Shown: positions 17,801 through 25,824 of the stretch, one piece after another
How positions within the stretch are numbered: the stretch's first letter is position 1
Layout of the letters: every line of letters starts with the position of its first letter
The notes under the pieces: generated by a model
Told to the model about the DNA's origin: nothing
What the model saw: the letters and a program-made list of their open reading frames with translations, nothing else
Database searches by the model: none
Position numbers and translations under genes: made by a program
Assembly (NCBI GenBank): GCA_016285645.1
Contig: JAEERC010000064.1
Location: 1 to 64,000 of the forward strand
Direction: 5' to 3'
From: Clostridiaceae bacterium
GTDB taxonomy: Bacteria > Bacillota > Clostridia > Oscillospirales > Acutalibacteraceae
Length of the DNA stretch: 64,000 nt

Positions 17801-19076
17801 CAGCAACTGCGTAAAACAGAATGTCTATGCCGTTGCCGACTGGACGCTGCAGAACGGTTATTACAACGACGGTAACAAGGGTCACGGCGAGAATATCTAC
17901 ACCACCGCCACCGAAAACAGGCAGACCCTCGCGGGTGACGGCTACTACTATGACACATCCATTTCGAATATGCTCGCGAACGACTATTCAATCTCCTATG
18001 TTCCCGGCACGAACAGGACACAGACGGATAAATATGTCGGCGGCTACACCCGTCACACTCTTGCGCGCTACAATCAGAACACCAAACTTCTCCCGACTCT
18101 TACAATGTGGAGCTCCGAGGACGAAGTCTACAGATCAACGCGCATAACCCAGACAAACAAGGGTCAGATTACCTGCTATCCGTACGACATCAACATCTAT
18201 AAACTCGATGACAACGGCAACAAGATTATTGATGAAAACGGCGGTTACGAATTTGACGAAAACGGCACAATGACCGTCAAGGAAACTCACGACCAGGTCT
18301 ATCAGCTCAATATGAACGGCGACGACGTATCCTGCTGGTACTGCATGTCGGGCGACGAATATGCCGATATTCCCAACGACGCGCTTAACAACTACTTCAT
18401 CTACTCGCGCAAGAATATCACATACACCGGCGCCGGCCACACCAACCAGTTTACCGCAATGGAAGCGAAGCTCTTCGCCAACACCCTCATCGCGGCTTAC
18501 AGACCTTCGGCTGAGCCCGCCACGGCGGAATTCGTCAACAGCGACGACGAGTACAACGATTCCTACAGGTCAACGGGCTACATCCTTCTCACAAGCGCCA
18601 CACAGCAGGTCGGCGCGAACAACGCACAGACCGACCAGAAGATTATGAACGAAGAGGTTCACTTCAAACTCAACAACAAGAACCTTGCCAATGTAAGCAA
18701 CTCCAGAAACTTCGTTCAGGTTGACCTCTCCTACAGCTACGTGATTGAGGAAACGGATACCGAAGGCAACCTTGTGAAGCACGAATACAAGAGCGGCGAT
18801 ACCGGCGTTCCGTCAATCAACATGAGCAATGTTACTCTCTACTACGGCACAAATATCGCCACAGCCGAGGGCAACGCAAAGAACTGGACAAACCTGACCG
18901 AAAACGGCAAGTATGTGTTCGAAGTGCCCGAAGAAGTTATCAATGCCCTCAAGAAGGAAGGCGTAACGGAGGTTAAACTCTACATCACGCCGATTACCTT
19001 CTACGGCAGCGAGAAACTCATAGGCAGCACCGATGTCATCACAATCAGGCTTCTCGGCCTGCGCGGCATCAGCTAA
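11802..19076 (+). CDS. 2424-residue secreted protein, DUF5057-like, pilus-associated
   Basis: A very large protein with an N-terminal signal or anchor helix (KITAVVLALSVVAGAATGII). Its best match from memory is the DUF5057 type of Clostridia. Three module starts recur: FRILEVAP (about residue 55), LNILDIEP (about 883) and INVLQVLP (about 1676). Each is followed by a second strand motif YDLVVFTSG, YDLVYIGDS or YNMLILGFAD (about 710, 988 and 1828), and the last has a glutamine-amidotransferase-like VLLTHDTTTVYN. A zinc-ribbon-like Cys cluster (CQGVNC, CPNCGSNC) lies near 1980-2000. Residues about 1120-1436 are encoded by visibly AT-richer DNA. The C-terminus has beta-sandwich-like sequence and no anchor. 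I infer an extracellular protein delivered with, or carried on, the pilus. Function is unknown. Confidence 0.7.
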   Translation: MKERSKLSKITAVVLALSVVAGAATGIISNALASGVPSLDYIEEIKSVKNAEGSSFRILEVAPEASQSSMGYYAEGYEPVSGWLSTVASLTPQSSRTGYANNLFSSLSGAGLLGTGNTTPLESNGAYTEYYPWQVTDFDSVNELTIENTEEIPNINGRFVEDSNGDYMVDTEYSLPSLFSPEEWFADLSANHYGNSGMNRAGTSVVYSAGDIVVNTTSAANGADCYSNHSWGNGDTSFYKIPCEPNTKYKMTYTVNIEGDGGAQIFFFEYGENYTETMPNPGGASWGIATSDYQTRSGNYVKTFTTSANTHYLGFRCGTYSVVDTTATFSDIILVKDSAPFEGADAVQDPDYFYYGDAAASKNIFSLYDYYENFDLYQSAPYFENGTYGQIEFDYLSNTLKFDGQVQMPFPSSWNLTDAQNDKCYLVEVSPNEGYTFTYTVKNEAKTDGAYTQSIVRLVGFSQNGNASYVEAFDSDSGTYSVDFTTGSDIKYVIVLLGSNNADTVSSFSNVFLYRNTEAVDISGEFYYYDVLFTEIESTEGLAEGQIVYEKVTEENKDFGEIVGTYKVAGPFYSNGTGVIIDEYSTYYTAALNPDVGPQIYFDAAHPYRTPRVSSYHIAEDDEIPYFVSDSGIGTFMGRGKGSYKLDQTKVGNVTVRTDTVYYTGGFTNNNWFKYRVLDAHPGEDDGFPVTVTTVTPDKLDEYIGFINYYDLVVFTSGTKVDGSSSTYTKDISAAFMAKYGASGETPYFDLHVPTMYDKAITGNSSTPANLKTFLNYIATESGRSGASTGWVSQYIYCFSASDISASTSNMANKNFSVNVTDSLYINEGSAYNDVYAEIVDENFIRNSVAPPVGNLPLEASEATSIRYILNFKGQRVVMNKDTLNILDIEPYTSGKVYKSGVLKAISELGYAYNFGHNPDVSTVSAAEKEKRKVLDEQQFYSWFPSTSLTNGKLSYRDPDGNIQYLKINIVTMAVNEVIASGEDIAEAYDLVYIGDSTFNMQTKLQVTGRAAGTPGKQPYYNDESMNGMYYTSTGDIMTTNARDIWAEGTLGGIVYDDYNWFSIFGSKPYAFLKGWTEFTNRSSGNDLTAVKEEQLENLMEAGLPVVVANDLASGFNTALQAKCEVKSEFKFRKERNTWWNFLLRKKPFYHIKIYAWLEGLPAELHANECVQAEWYFVKKGTTTPIPLGNSSSFEAYQSTQSGAVVANTYEIGSTTVNGKKGVHVDDVGWCIDIDDIADWQGQFYAKLTVGNTDYSVINGTSLKTNKVDTALTTRTIYVRGERVQGIEQRNDAGDRELKEVRRSGVTSDPFEFYLPSGQSASTWWYIVGYYTNKNYDVNSRTTIPVDNLWHYRGVGDVAYEIEDNKGEGYRYSDYLKEGKGKGELNPGGTPDGRGYDYITYTDQNGDKQKIRVGTPNWDCTTWGLNHKNKWTIQTRYLNVTLVSAEGQVGGFGAPSGMLYADANVSSIAVDNSSYMFKFLNYAFNGDPDKGIPAFYGKNLFAERDFEAKPEKKADLVNYIGLSCPKIVANEDSVKAYPEQITNNTIEIQFAIQNSTDVKVATTRYQLNFYVDLNSDGKFKEDELTDCTVEQAYNGGSFYQIAKTALRASTKTGTYTYKMYRQLPSDYTGILPWKIEIIKLDDNGTIYNADGSINYDNLHDSYQNYAYIRPESASVINVLQVLPSDWDWTYRASGKTDGNLYYGTVFASPEFKNLLGVGKNWFVEEGTGPDFIFQNNNVMETRASDTYYMMFGPTNESGEMEDYSAYYQYYKEHNGKMAGYGGLVPDFFVILQCINVKDLNAKYGGIGDWDGHNGYQIRNYTEDFIDQYNMLILGFADNWGKAGRINLGSLSTNVGLNMGSAFAIHDYIDSGKAVLLTHDTTTVYNNFPNNLILSTGINAANTVADWLSSGLNWLGNLFGGDNFINKAANWLGSLDLTADERERNGYWINLLRDVCGLDRYGVTYSIKEKAKSHAADKWVCQGVNCGFESYSQVTTCPNCGSNCVKQNVYAVADWTLQNGYYNDGNKGHGENIYTTATENRQTLAGDGYYYDTSISNMLANDYSISYVPGTNRTQTDKYVGGYTRHTLARYNQNTKLLPTLTMWSSEDEVYRSTRITQTNKGQITCYPYDINIYKLDDNGNKIIDENGGYEFDENGTMTVKETHDQVYQLNMNGDDVSCWYCMSGDEYADIPNDALNNYFIYSRKNITYTGAGHTNQFTAMEAKLFANTLIAAYRPSAEPATAEFVNSDDEYNDSYRSTGYILLTSATQQVGANNAQTDQKIMNEEVHFKLNNKNLANVSNSRNFVQVDLSYSYVIEETDTEGNLVKHEYKSGDTGVPSINMSNVTLYYGTNIATAEGNAKNWTNLTENGKYVFEVPEEVINALKKEGVTEVKLYITPITFYGSEKLIGSTDVITIRLLGLRGIS

Positions 19077-19094
19077 AAACCCAAAACAGCATTT

Positions 19095-19130
19095 TCCCGC
19101 CCTTCACCCGAAGGGCGGGATTATTCTTTT
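19095..19130 (+). terminator. Intrinsic terminator after the pilus locus
   Basis: TCCCGCCCTTC-ACC-GAAGGGCGGGA type stem followed by ttattcttttt. It closes the pilus operon and separates it from the polysaccharide cluster. Confidence 0.9.
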
Positions 19131-19138
19131 TATATATC

Positions 19139-19167
19139 TTTATTTTTATAAAATTATGTGATATAAT
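19139..19167 (+). promoter_or_regulatory. Possible promoter of the polysaccharide cluster
   Basis: A good -10 (TATAAT, 19162-19167) with only a weak -35 (TTTATT) 17 bases upstream; a second TATAAT lies at 19175. The position between terminator and first gene fits. Confidence 0.45.
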
Positions 19168-19203
19168 AAACTTGTATAATTATGTCCGGGAGGTGATGGG
19201 GCA

Positions 19204-20628
19204 GTGAAAAGCACGGCGGCAAAGGACGGCTCGCGCCATATCGATTTTATGATAATCGACGTTGTTTCGCTGGTTGTCTCCTTCGCTCTTTCATACCTTA
19301 TCAAATTCCGCGACCTCGGCTTTGTTCGGAGCAGCTCGTGGATGGCGCTTTTCTATATCGCCATTCTCATTGATATTGTAATCTGCCTCGTCTCAAATTC
19401 GGACAGCAAAATCCTGCGCCGCCCGTATTATGAGGAGATTGTTCACGCTCTGCTACTCGCCTTCTATAACCTTCTCGCCGCGGGCGTGCTGTTCTATGTT
19501 TTAAAAATCGGCACGGTCTTTTCCCGCCAGATGATTCTCACAATGTACGGGCTGTATTTCCTCATCTCCCTCGCGCTCAAGTGCCTGTGGAAAAAGCTTA
19601 TTCTCTCAGGCAAGGTGAGAATCTACAACCCGAAAAAAACGGCGCTGTTCGTTGTGGGCAGCGGCGAGAGCATTGACGAAATAATTGAAAACGCCACAGG
19701 CGGCGACTTCGAAAAATATGAGGTTAAAGGCGCGTTCATCCCCGGCGCGGCAGCCGCTTCTGTCGAGGTCGAAACCGTTACGGATTCAGCGGACATAGTC
19801 CCTTTCATAAAAGCAAACGGAATTGAGGAAATCCTTGTTGCGGCAAGCCCGTCCGTTCTGGGCGACGACATCTACAAGGCGCTCATTTTAAACGGTATCG
19901 GCGTACACCTGAGCGTTGAGAATCTGCTCGGCTTTCAGACCGAGGATTACGGCGTTGACACGGTCGGCGTATATAACACGCTCTCGGCGGGGCTCTATTC
20001 CTTCACCGCGGGTCAGAATCTCTATTCGGTATTGAAAAGAGCCGTCGATATAATTTTCAGCGCAGTCGGGCTCGTTTTTCTCGCTCCGTTTACATTGCTT
20101 GTCAAACTTGTATATCTCATCACGGGCGATTCTTCCCCGATTATCTACCGCCAGGAAAGGGTAGGCAGAAACGGCAGAACAATCAACATTTACAAATACC
20201 GCACAATGGTTCCCGACGCGGATAAAATCCTGCGCGAACTGCTTGAGGATGAACAATACCGCGCCGAGTGGGAGGCAAATCAGAAGTTCTCCGACGACCC
20301 GCGCATAACAAAAATCGGCAGATTTTTGCGCAAAACCTCGCTCGACGAACTTCCGCAGCTGATAAATGTGTTCAGGGGCGAGATGTCGCTCGTCGGTCCG
20401 CGGCCGCTCGTGCCCGGTGAACTTGAGGCGCACGGCGGAATGAAACTCTATATGCAGGTAAAACCCGGCATCACGGGCTGGTGGGGCTGCAACGGACGCT
20501 CCAACATAAGCTACCGCGAGCGCCTTGAACTTGAATACTATTATGTCAAAAACTATTCGCTGTACCTTGATTTTTTATGCGTGCTGAGAACCGTGCTCTC
20601 GATTCTCACCCGCGACGGAGCGCAGTAA
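19204..20628 (+). CDS. Undecaprenyl-phosphate sugar-1-phosphate transferase (initiating glycosyltransferase)
   Basis: A 474-residue membrane protein of the polyprenyl glycosylphosphotransferase family. It has four or five N-terminal membrane helices, a central Rossmann-like domain (about 150-250), another helix (FSAVGLVFLAPFTLLVKLVYLI) and the catalytic C-terminal domain with RQERVGRNGRTINIYKYRTM, ITKIGRFLRKTSLDELPQL, NVFRGEMSLVGPRPLVPGE and KPGITGWWGCNGRS. Such enzymes load the first sugar phosphate on undecaprenyl phosphate. The start is GTG at 19204 after gggaggtgat. It is the first gene of the cluster, as is typical for initiating transferases. Confidence 0.93.
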   Translation: MKSTAAKDGSRHIDFMIIDVVSLVVSFALSYLIKFRDLGFVRSSSWMALFYIAILIDIVICLVSNSDSKILRRPYYEEIVHALLLAFYNLLAAGVLFYVLKIGTVFSRQMILTMYGLYFLISLALKCLWKKLILSGKVRIYNPKKTALFVVGSGESIDEIIENATGGDFEKYEVKGAFIPGAAAASVEVETVTDSADIVPFIKANGIEEILVAASPSVLGDDIYKALILNGIGVHLSVENLLGFQTEDYGVDTVGVYNTLSAGLYSFTAGQNLYSVLKRAVDIIFSAVGLVFLAPFTLLVKLVYLITGDSSPIIYRQERVGRNGRTINIYKYRTMVPDADKILRELLEDEQYRAEWEANQKFSDDPRITKIGRFLRKTSLDELPQLINVFRGEMSLVGPRPLVPGELEAHGGMKLYMQVKPGITGWWGCNGRSNISYRERLELEYYYVKNYSLYLDFLCVLRTVLSILTRDGAQ

Positions 20629-20631
20629 ACT

Positions 20632-21432
20632 ATGAGTGACACAATAAAAATCATTGTCGCATCGCACAAGCAATACCGAATGCCCGAGGACGAAATGTAT
20701 CTTCCGGTTTTTGTGGGCGCGGCGGTCAACGGCGAAGCGCCCGGGGGCTTCGCTCCCGACAACTCGGGTGAGAACATTTCCGCCCTGAACGGTTATTACT
20801 CCGAACTTACTGGGCTTTACTGGGCGTGGAAAAACCTTGACGCCGGATACATAGGGCTTGCCCATTACAGGCGGCATTTCTCGTTTGCGCGAAAGGGCGG
20901 CTTTGATTACCTGCTTACAAAAGCGCAGATTGAGCCGTATCTCGGAAAAATAAAAATATTCACGCCGAAGAAGCGCCGCTACTATATTGAAACGCTTTAC
21001 AGCCACTACGCCCACACGCTTGACGGCTCGCATCTCGACACGGCGGAGAAGATAATCGCGCGCAAATATCCGGAGTATTCCGCAAGCTTCACACGGGCTG
21101 TCGGCAGACGCAGCGGATATATGTTCAATATGATGATTATGCGAAAGGACCTGCTTGACGATTACTGCCGCTGGCTTTTCGATATTCTCTTTGAGCTCAG
21201 GCGCGAAACGGACGAGAGTGAAATGACCGCTTTTCAGAGGCGCTACCCGGGCAGAGTGGCGGAAATCCTTTTCAATGTCTGGCTGGATTACCAGCTGACC
21301 TCGGGCAGAATTGACAAATCCTGGCTGAAAGAAATCCCCGTAGTCAGTATGGAAAAAGTCAATATGCTCAAAAAAGGCACCGCCTTTTTAAAAGCCAAAT
21401 TTCTCGGGCAGAAATATGATAAAAGTTTTTGA
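20632..21432 (+). CDS. DUF4422 domain glycosyltransferase-like protein
   Basis: A 266-residue protein with the DUF4422 signature: IKIIVASHKQYRMP at the start, then LNGYYSELTGLYWAWKN and YIGLAHYRRHF, and later TRAVGRRSGYMFNMMIMRK. DUF4422 is found in capsule and exopolysaccharide clusters and is presumed to be a glycosyltransferase; donor and acceptor are unknown. It starts 3 bases after the sugar transferase stop, so it is co-translated or tightly coupled. Composition matches the GC-rich first gene, unlike the genes that follow. Confidence 0.85.
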   Translation: MSDTIKIIVASHKQYRMPEDEMYLPVFVGAAVNGEAPGGFAPDNSGENISALNGYYSELTGLYWAWKNLDAGYIGLAHYRRHFSFARKGGFDYLLTKAQIEPYLGKIKIFTPKKRRYYIETLYSHYAHTLDGSHLDTAEKIIARKYPEYSASFTRAVGRRSGYMFNMMIMRKDLLDDYCRWLFDILFELRRETDESEMTAFQRRYPGRVAEILFNVWLDYQLTSGRIDKSWLKEIPVVSMEKVNMLKKGTAFLKAKFLGQKYDKSF

Positions 21433-21445
21433 ATGAGGATTACTT

Positions 21446-23365
21446 ATGCTTAACATTCAACAAGCGAAACACGCAGTTGAAAAATCGGATATAGTTTCTT
21501 TTGATGTTTTCGACACATTGATTACCCGCAAAGTGCTGCACCCGGTTGATGTGTTTTCTCTTGTTGATTTGCTTGCAAAAAAGGAGTCCCTGATAGATTT
21601 TGATTATCGGAAAGCGCGAATCCAAGCCGAGCAAAACCTTGTTGAAAGTGAATTGAATAACAGCTACACACTTAAAGATATTATCAATTCAATCGGAGAA
21701 TCAAACGGTTTAAGCGGTCAAACAATTGACAGATTATATGAACTTGAACTGTATGCCGAAGAACTGGTTGCATATCCGCGCAAAGATATCCGCGATTTTT
21801 ATATTGATTTATACAATTCCGGAAAAAAGATTGTCCTTGTCAGCGATATGTATTTGTCTTCGGAGATAATAAAACACCTTCTCGAAAAATGCGGTTATCC
21901 CGCTGATGTGGACATTTTTGCTTCTAATGAAATGGGAGCGACAAAGCACAGCGGAGAATTATGGCGCATGGTTTTTGAAAAGTTCCCCGGTAAAAAAATC
22001 GTTCATTTCGGCGATAACAGATATTCGGATTATGAAGTTTTAAAGAAAATCGGAGGCAATGCCTTCCTTGTTGATAATCCCGCTGAAAAGTTTTCATCGG
22101 TAAAAATGTATGAAAACCTTTTCGAGCACGATAACGGAGAATTCGGTAACTCTCTTCTGCTTGGAGAACTGTGCAACCGGATTTTGTTTAATAATGTTTT
22201 TTCGGAAAGTTATGATAAAAACGCGGTTTTGGGCTTATGGATGGGCTCGGTGCTTTCCTGTTTCATGCGGAGTCTGATAAACAATAAAGATGATTCGCTT
22301 TTGCTTTTTGTAACAAGAGAGGGCTACATCCTTCAGCCGATGTATTTGGAATACTGTAGGTCGTCGGGCGTTGAACCTCAGAAAAACTGCCTGTTCTATA
22401 CTTCCCGCAGGGCGTCTGCCGCGGCAAGTCTGAAAACTGTTGATGATATAGAAGAACTTCTTGATTCATCCTATGTTGACGGCAATATAAAAAAATTGCT
22501 CGAGCACAGATTCGGATATACTCTCAAAGATGACAAAATCGGTGATATTCAAGTTGATCTGCCTAAAAAAAAGAAACAGGTTTTAAAACAGATTGCTCCT
22601 TATGTTGAAGACATACTCACGAATTCCGAAAAACTCAGAAAAGTTTATATTGAATATATTGAAAAATGCAGAGCCGAAGCCGGGGAATCCGATCTGACAA
22701 TAGTGGATCTTGGCTACAGCGGCAGGGCGCAGTATTATTTAAGCAGGATGCTGGGCTGCAAAGTGTCGGGCAAATATCTGTTCCTTAATCCCAAGCCGTA
22801 TCCCGAACGAATCGGGTGCGAATGCGACTGCGTGGCATATACAACGGATTCTCTGCATCCCGTTTATGATAATCTGCTATTCCTGGAGGGGGCGCTGTCT
22901 GTGCCTTACGGACAGTTGCGGGAAATCAGGGCTGATGAAACCGGTGAAATCATTCCTGTCTGTAACGAGCCGAACAGAATACCTGCCGAAGTTACAGAGG
23001 CGCAAAAGGAGTTTATAAAATACGCGTCCGGTGACGCGAAGTGGTATAAATTGCTCGGCGATTTTTATAACTGCACTGTTACCGCAACGGAAGATGTCTG
23101 GGCGTGCTTGATAAACTATGACTATCTGCCGGAATCATATCTTAAATCATTTTGCTTGGATGATGATTATTTCGGCTATAATAACTGGAAGTATAATATT
23201 GAAAAGAAAATCTGGACATTCAACAAAGAAGTTACACCGTTTGTTTTTCATAAAAAAAAGAACTTGGGGTTAAACAAACAAAAGCTTAAGAATTTTGTTA
23301 AATATCATACACCAAGTTTCTTTTATGAACATTTAAGATTGCTTTGGGTGAAATATATTAAATAA
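21446..23365 (+). CDS. HAD-superfamily hydrolase fused to a surface-glycan domain (COG5610-like)
   Basis: A 639-residue protein. The N-terminal ~230 residues form a HAD phosphatase domain with motif I VSFDVFDTLITRKV, motif II KIVLVSDMYLS and motifs III/IV KKIVHFGDNRYSDYEV. The remaining ~400 residues include LLFVTREGYILQPMYLEYC and YTSRRASAAA, typical of the large HAD proteins in capsule clusters, where the second half is thought to act on glycans. The ribosome binding site is weak (tgaggat). Codon use becomes AT-rich from here on. The exact substrate cannot be read from sequence. Confidence 0.75.
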   Translation: MLNIQQAKHAVEKSDIVSFDVFDTLITRKVLHPVDVFSLVDLLAKKESLIDFDYRKARIQAEQNLVESELNNSYTLKDIINSIGESNGLSGQTIDRLYELELYAEELVAYPRKDIRDFYIDLYNSGKKIVLVSDMYLSSEIIKHLLEKCGYPADVDIFASNEMGATKHSGELWRMVFEKFPGKKIVHFGDNRYSDYEVLKKIGGNAFLVDNPAEKFSSVKMYENLFEHDNGEFGNSLLLGELCNRILFNNVFSESYDKNAVLGLWMGSVLSCFMRSLINNKDDSLLLFVTREGYILQPMYLEYCRSSGVEPQKNCLFYTSRRASAAASLKTVDDIEELLDSSYVDGNIKKLLEHRFGYTLKDDKIGDIQVDLPKKKKQVLKQIAPYVEDILTNSEKLRKVYIEYIEKCRAEAGESDLTIVDLGYSGRAQYYLSRMLGCKVSGKYLFLNPKPYPERIGCECDCVAYTTDSLHPVYDNLLFLEGALSVPYGQLREIRADETGEIIPVCNEPNRIPAEVTEAQKEFIKYASGDAKWYKLLGDFYNCTVTATEDVWACLINYDYLPESYLKSFCLDDDYFGYNNWKYNIEKKIWTFNKEVTPFVFHKKKNLGLNKQKLKNFVKYHTPSFFYEHLRLLWVKYIK

Positions 23366-23444
23366 TTTTGTATTAAGATAGACGAAAACTGTCACTCTTT
23401 TTAAGCCAGCAGACTTTATCAGAACTTTAGTATTTGGAGAAAAA

Positions 23445-24314
23445 ATGAACGATTTTCAAAATGCAGAGCAAGAAGTATTAAAAGAAGTACTCAAAATATT
23501 TAAGAAGAACAATTTAGAATACTATACAATAGGAGGAACATGTATAGGTGCAATAAGACATAAAGGGTTTATACCGTGGGACGATGATATTGATATTGCT
23601 ATGCCGCGAAAAGATTATGAATTATTCAGGACAAATCTTTATAAAGAATTACCGAATTATTTAGTAAAACTGGATTATGATAATTCGGTTCATAATTTTT
23701 TTCTTTCTATAAGGATTCATAATAAAAAAACTACAATGGTGGATTTGTATGCTAAGGGTCAACCCGATATGTTTGGCGGCGCATTTGTAGATATAATGCC
23801 TGTGGACGGATTGCCGGATGACCCAAAAGAGGAAAAACGCTTGATTAGAACTGCAACATTGTGTTCAAAACTGAATTCTATGGTGCGTCTTTACGATGTG
23901 TTTCCAAGAAAAAACATGGGACCGATTCAATTTGTTAAAGATGTTTTTAAAAAACCGGTGGGATTCATGTTTAGAAATAATTATGATTATTTTTCAAATC
24001 GTATAACAAAAATGTTTATGAAGTTTCCGTATGATAATAGCAAAAAAGTATGTTTTACATGGAGACTTGGCATTGAATATAGAAGACTTGTATTTGATAA
24101 GAAAATGTTTGACGAAACAATCCCTATGAAATTTGAAGATGTTTATATCAATGTACCAAATGGCTACGATTCATATTTGAGGCAGGATTTTGGCGATTAT
24201 ATGAAAATACCAAATGAAAACGAAAGATCATCCGGGCACACTGCGTACATATATGACTTAACAAAACCTTATGAATACTATGCACAATTAGAAAGAGAGA
24301 AGATGAAAAAATGA
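23445..24314 (+). CDS. LicD family phosphotransferase
   Basis: A 289-residue LicD/fukutin-like protein. The defining region is YYTIGGTCIGAIRHKGFIPWDDDIDIAMP: the GTxxGAxRHKGFIPWDDDID motif with the Asp triad that binds metal and nucleotide. LicD enzymes transfer phosphocholine, or related polyol phosphates, from a CDP carrier to surface glycans. Its stop overlaps the start of the cytidylyltransferase gene by 4 bases (ATGA), so the two are translationally coupled and probably form a donor-transferase pair. The gene is clearly AT-richer than the flanking genes. A 79-base gap with no clear promoter precedes it. Confidence 0.92.
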   Translation: MNDFQNAEQEVLKEVLKIFKKNNLEYYTIGGTCIGAIRHKGFIPWDDDIDIAMPRKDYELFRTNLYKELPNYLVKLDYDNSVHNFFLSIRIHNKKTTMVDLYAKGQPDMFGGAFVDIMPVDGLPDDPKEEKRLIRTATLCSKLNSMVRLYDVFPRKNMGPIQFVKDVFKKPVGFMFRNNYDYFSNRITKMFMKFPYDNSKKVCFTWRLGIEYRRLVFDKKMFDETIPMKFEDVYINVPNGYDSYLRQDFGDYMKIPNENERSSGHTAYIYDLTKPYEYYAQLEREKMKK

Positions 24315-24757
24315 TTATCGGTTACACGGCCGGAGTGTTTGACTTGTTTCATATAGGTCATTTGAATCTTTTAAAAAATGCAAAAGGAATGTGCGATAAA
24401 TTGGTTGTCGGAGTTACAACCGATAACCTTGTCACATATAAAGGTAAGAAAGCCATGATTCCTTTTGAAGACAGACTCGAAATAATCCGAAGCATTAAAT
24501 ATGTAGATGCAGTTGTTCCGCAAAGTGATATGGATAAAGTTAAAATGTGCAAAAAACTTGATGCCACCATTCTGTTTGTAGGAGATGACTGGTATGATAC
24601 AGATAAGTGGAAAGAATATGAGGAAGATTGCAGAAATAACGGAATAAAAGTAGTATATTTTCCATATACAAAGGGGATATCTTCAACGCTTATCAGCAAA
24701 GCCCTTACACAGGTCAGAGATAATCCGGAAACAGCTATTACTATTGAAAGGGATTAG
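24311..24757 (+). CDS. tagD: Glycerol-3-phosphate cytidylyltransferase-like (TagD type)
   Basis: A 148-residue nucleotidyltransferase. It shows GYTAGVFDLFHIGHLNLLKNA (HIGH motif), a VVGVTTD strand and the C-terminal YFPYTKGISSTLIS, corresponding to the RTEGISTT motif of TagD/GCT enzymes. The likely product is CDP-glycerol; a related CDP-alcohol cannot be excluded. The 4-base overlap with licD suggests that LicD uses this CDP-activated polyol to decorate the glycan. AT-rich like its neighbours. Confidence 0.85.
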   Translation: MIIGYTAGVFDLFHIGHLNLLKNAKGMCDKLVVGVTTDNLVTYKGKKAMIPFEDRLEIIRSIKYVDAVVPQSDMDKVKMCKKLDATILFVGDDWYDTDKWKEYEEDCRNNGIKVVYFPYTKGISSTLISKALTQVRDNPETAITIERD

Positions 24758-24762
24758 TCTGT

Positions 24763-25815
24763 ATGGTTGATAAAAACTATTGCATGAGTTCATATCTTAC
24801 CTTGCGTTATATAGAAGATGACAACAAGGATTTTGCCGAAGGTGTTATTCACTCAAAAGATTCCCTGTTTAATTCGGGTGATAAAATTGAAGTCAGCACA
24901 GCGCAGGAAATTGCCGCTGCTTATCGAAGGCTGTTTGAAGAAAAAAGCGATATCAAACTAGGACTGCTTTTGTCCGGCGGAATGGATTCGGCATGTCTTG
25001 CTGCTTTTTTGAAACCGGGAACAGATGTTTATACTTTCCGTTTTCTCAACGGTGAATACGGTAAGGATGATATGATACGAGCGAAGCTTTATGCGGATAA
25101 ATATCATCTTAAACTGCATTATGTGGATATCGATTGGCGCGTTGTGGAAAAGAATCTTGATACACTTATGAAAAGAAAAGGTGCGCCTGTTCATTCTATA
25201 GAGCCTCAGATTATGGAAGCGGCGCTTCAGGCAAAAAGCGATGGCGTGGAAATGATGGTCGCCGCAGACGGAAGCGACCTTACTTTCGGCGGTATGAATA
25301 AAATGCTTGCCAAAGACTGGGGATTTGATGAATGGGTGGATTTTTATACTTTTTGTAAGCCGGACACAGTTCTTAATGAGCCGGTCGATATGCTTTATGT
25401 TTTTGAAAGATACCGCCTGCCCGGAAATAAGATAGATTATCTGAAATTTATAAATGATATATTCGGATATGAATCAAGCGGTTCATATTGTAATGCGTTT
25501 ATATGCGCAGAAATGAAATATCTGCCGTTCTATGATCCATCCGGTATGGTGAAGATGTCAACCCCCCTTGACTTGGAAAGGATAAGAAAAGGTGAGTCAA
25601 AATATCTGATTCGTGAACTGTTCAAAATGAAATATCCGGATATTCCCGTACCGGAAAAAATTCCAATGCCAAGACCGGTGGATTATTATTTTAAAGATTG
25701 GACCGGACCTATAAGGCCTGAGTTTAAATCTAATCTTGATATTTCGGGATTTACAGGCAATCAGAAGTGGCAGTTATGGTGCCTCGAAAGATTTTTAAAT
25801 ATAATTGATAGTTAG
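24763..25815 (+). CDS. Asparagine synthase-like PP-loop ATPase
   Basis: A 350-residue protein with the PP-loop LLLSGGMDSACLAAFL (SGGxDS) and a downstream AADGSDLTFGGMNK motif, matching the synthetase half of AsnB. The N-terminal glutaminase domain is missing, so it would need ammonia or another donor. Truncated AsnB-like proteins in polysaccharide clusters are thought to amidate uronic acids or similar groups. It starts 5 bases after tagD and shares the AT-rich composition of the cassette. Confidence 0.75.
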   Translation: MVDKNYCMSSYLTLRYIEDDNKDFAEGVIHSKDSLFNSGDKIEVSTAQEIAAAYRRLFEEKSDIKLGLLLSGGMDSACLAAFLKPGTDVYTFRFLNGEYGKDDMIRAKLYADKYHLKLHYVDIDWRVVEKNLDTLMKRKGAPVHSIEPQIMEAALQAKSDGVEMMVAADGSDLTFGGMNKMLAKDWGFDEWVDFYTFCKPDTVLNEPVDMLYVFERYRLPGNKIDYLKFINDIFGYESSGSYCNAFICAEMKYLPFYDPSGMVKMSTPLDLERIRKGESKYLIRELFKMKYPDIPVPEKIPMPRPVDYYFKDWTGPIRPEFKSNLDISGFTGNQKWQLWCLERFLNIIDS

Positions 25816-25824
25816 TTTTAATAT

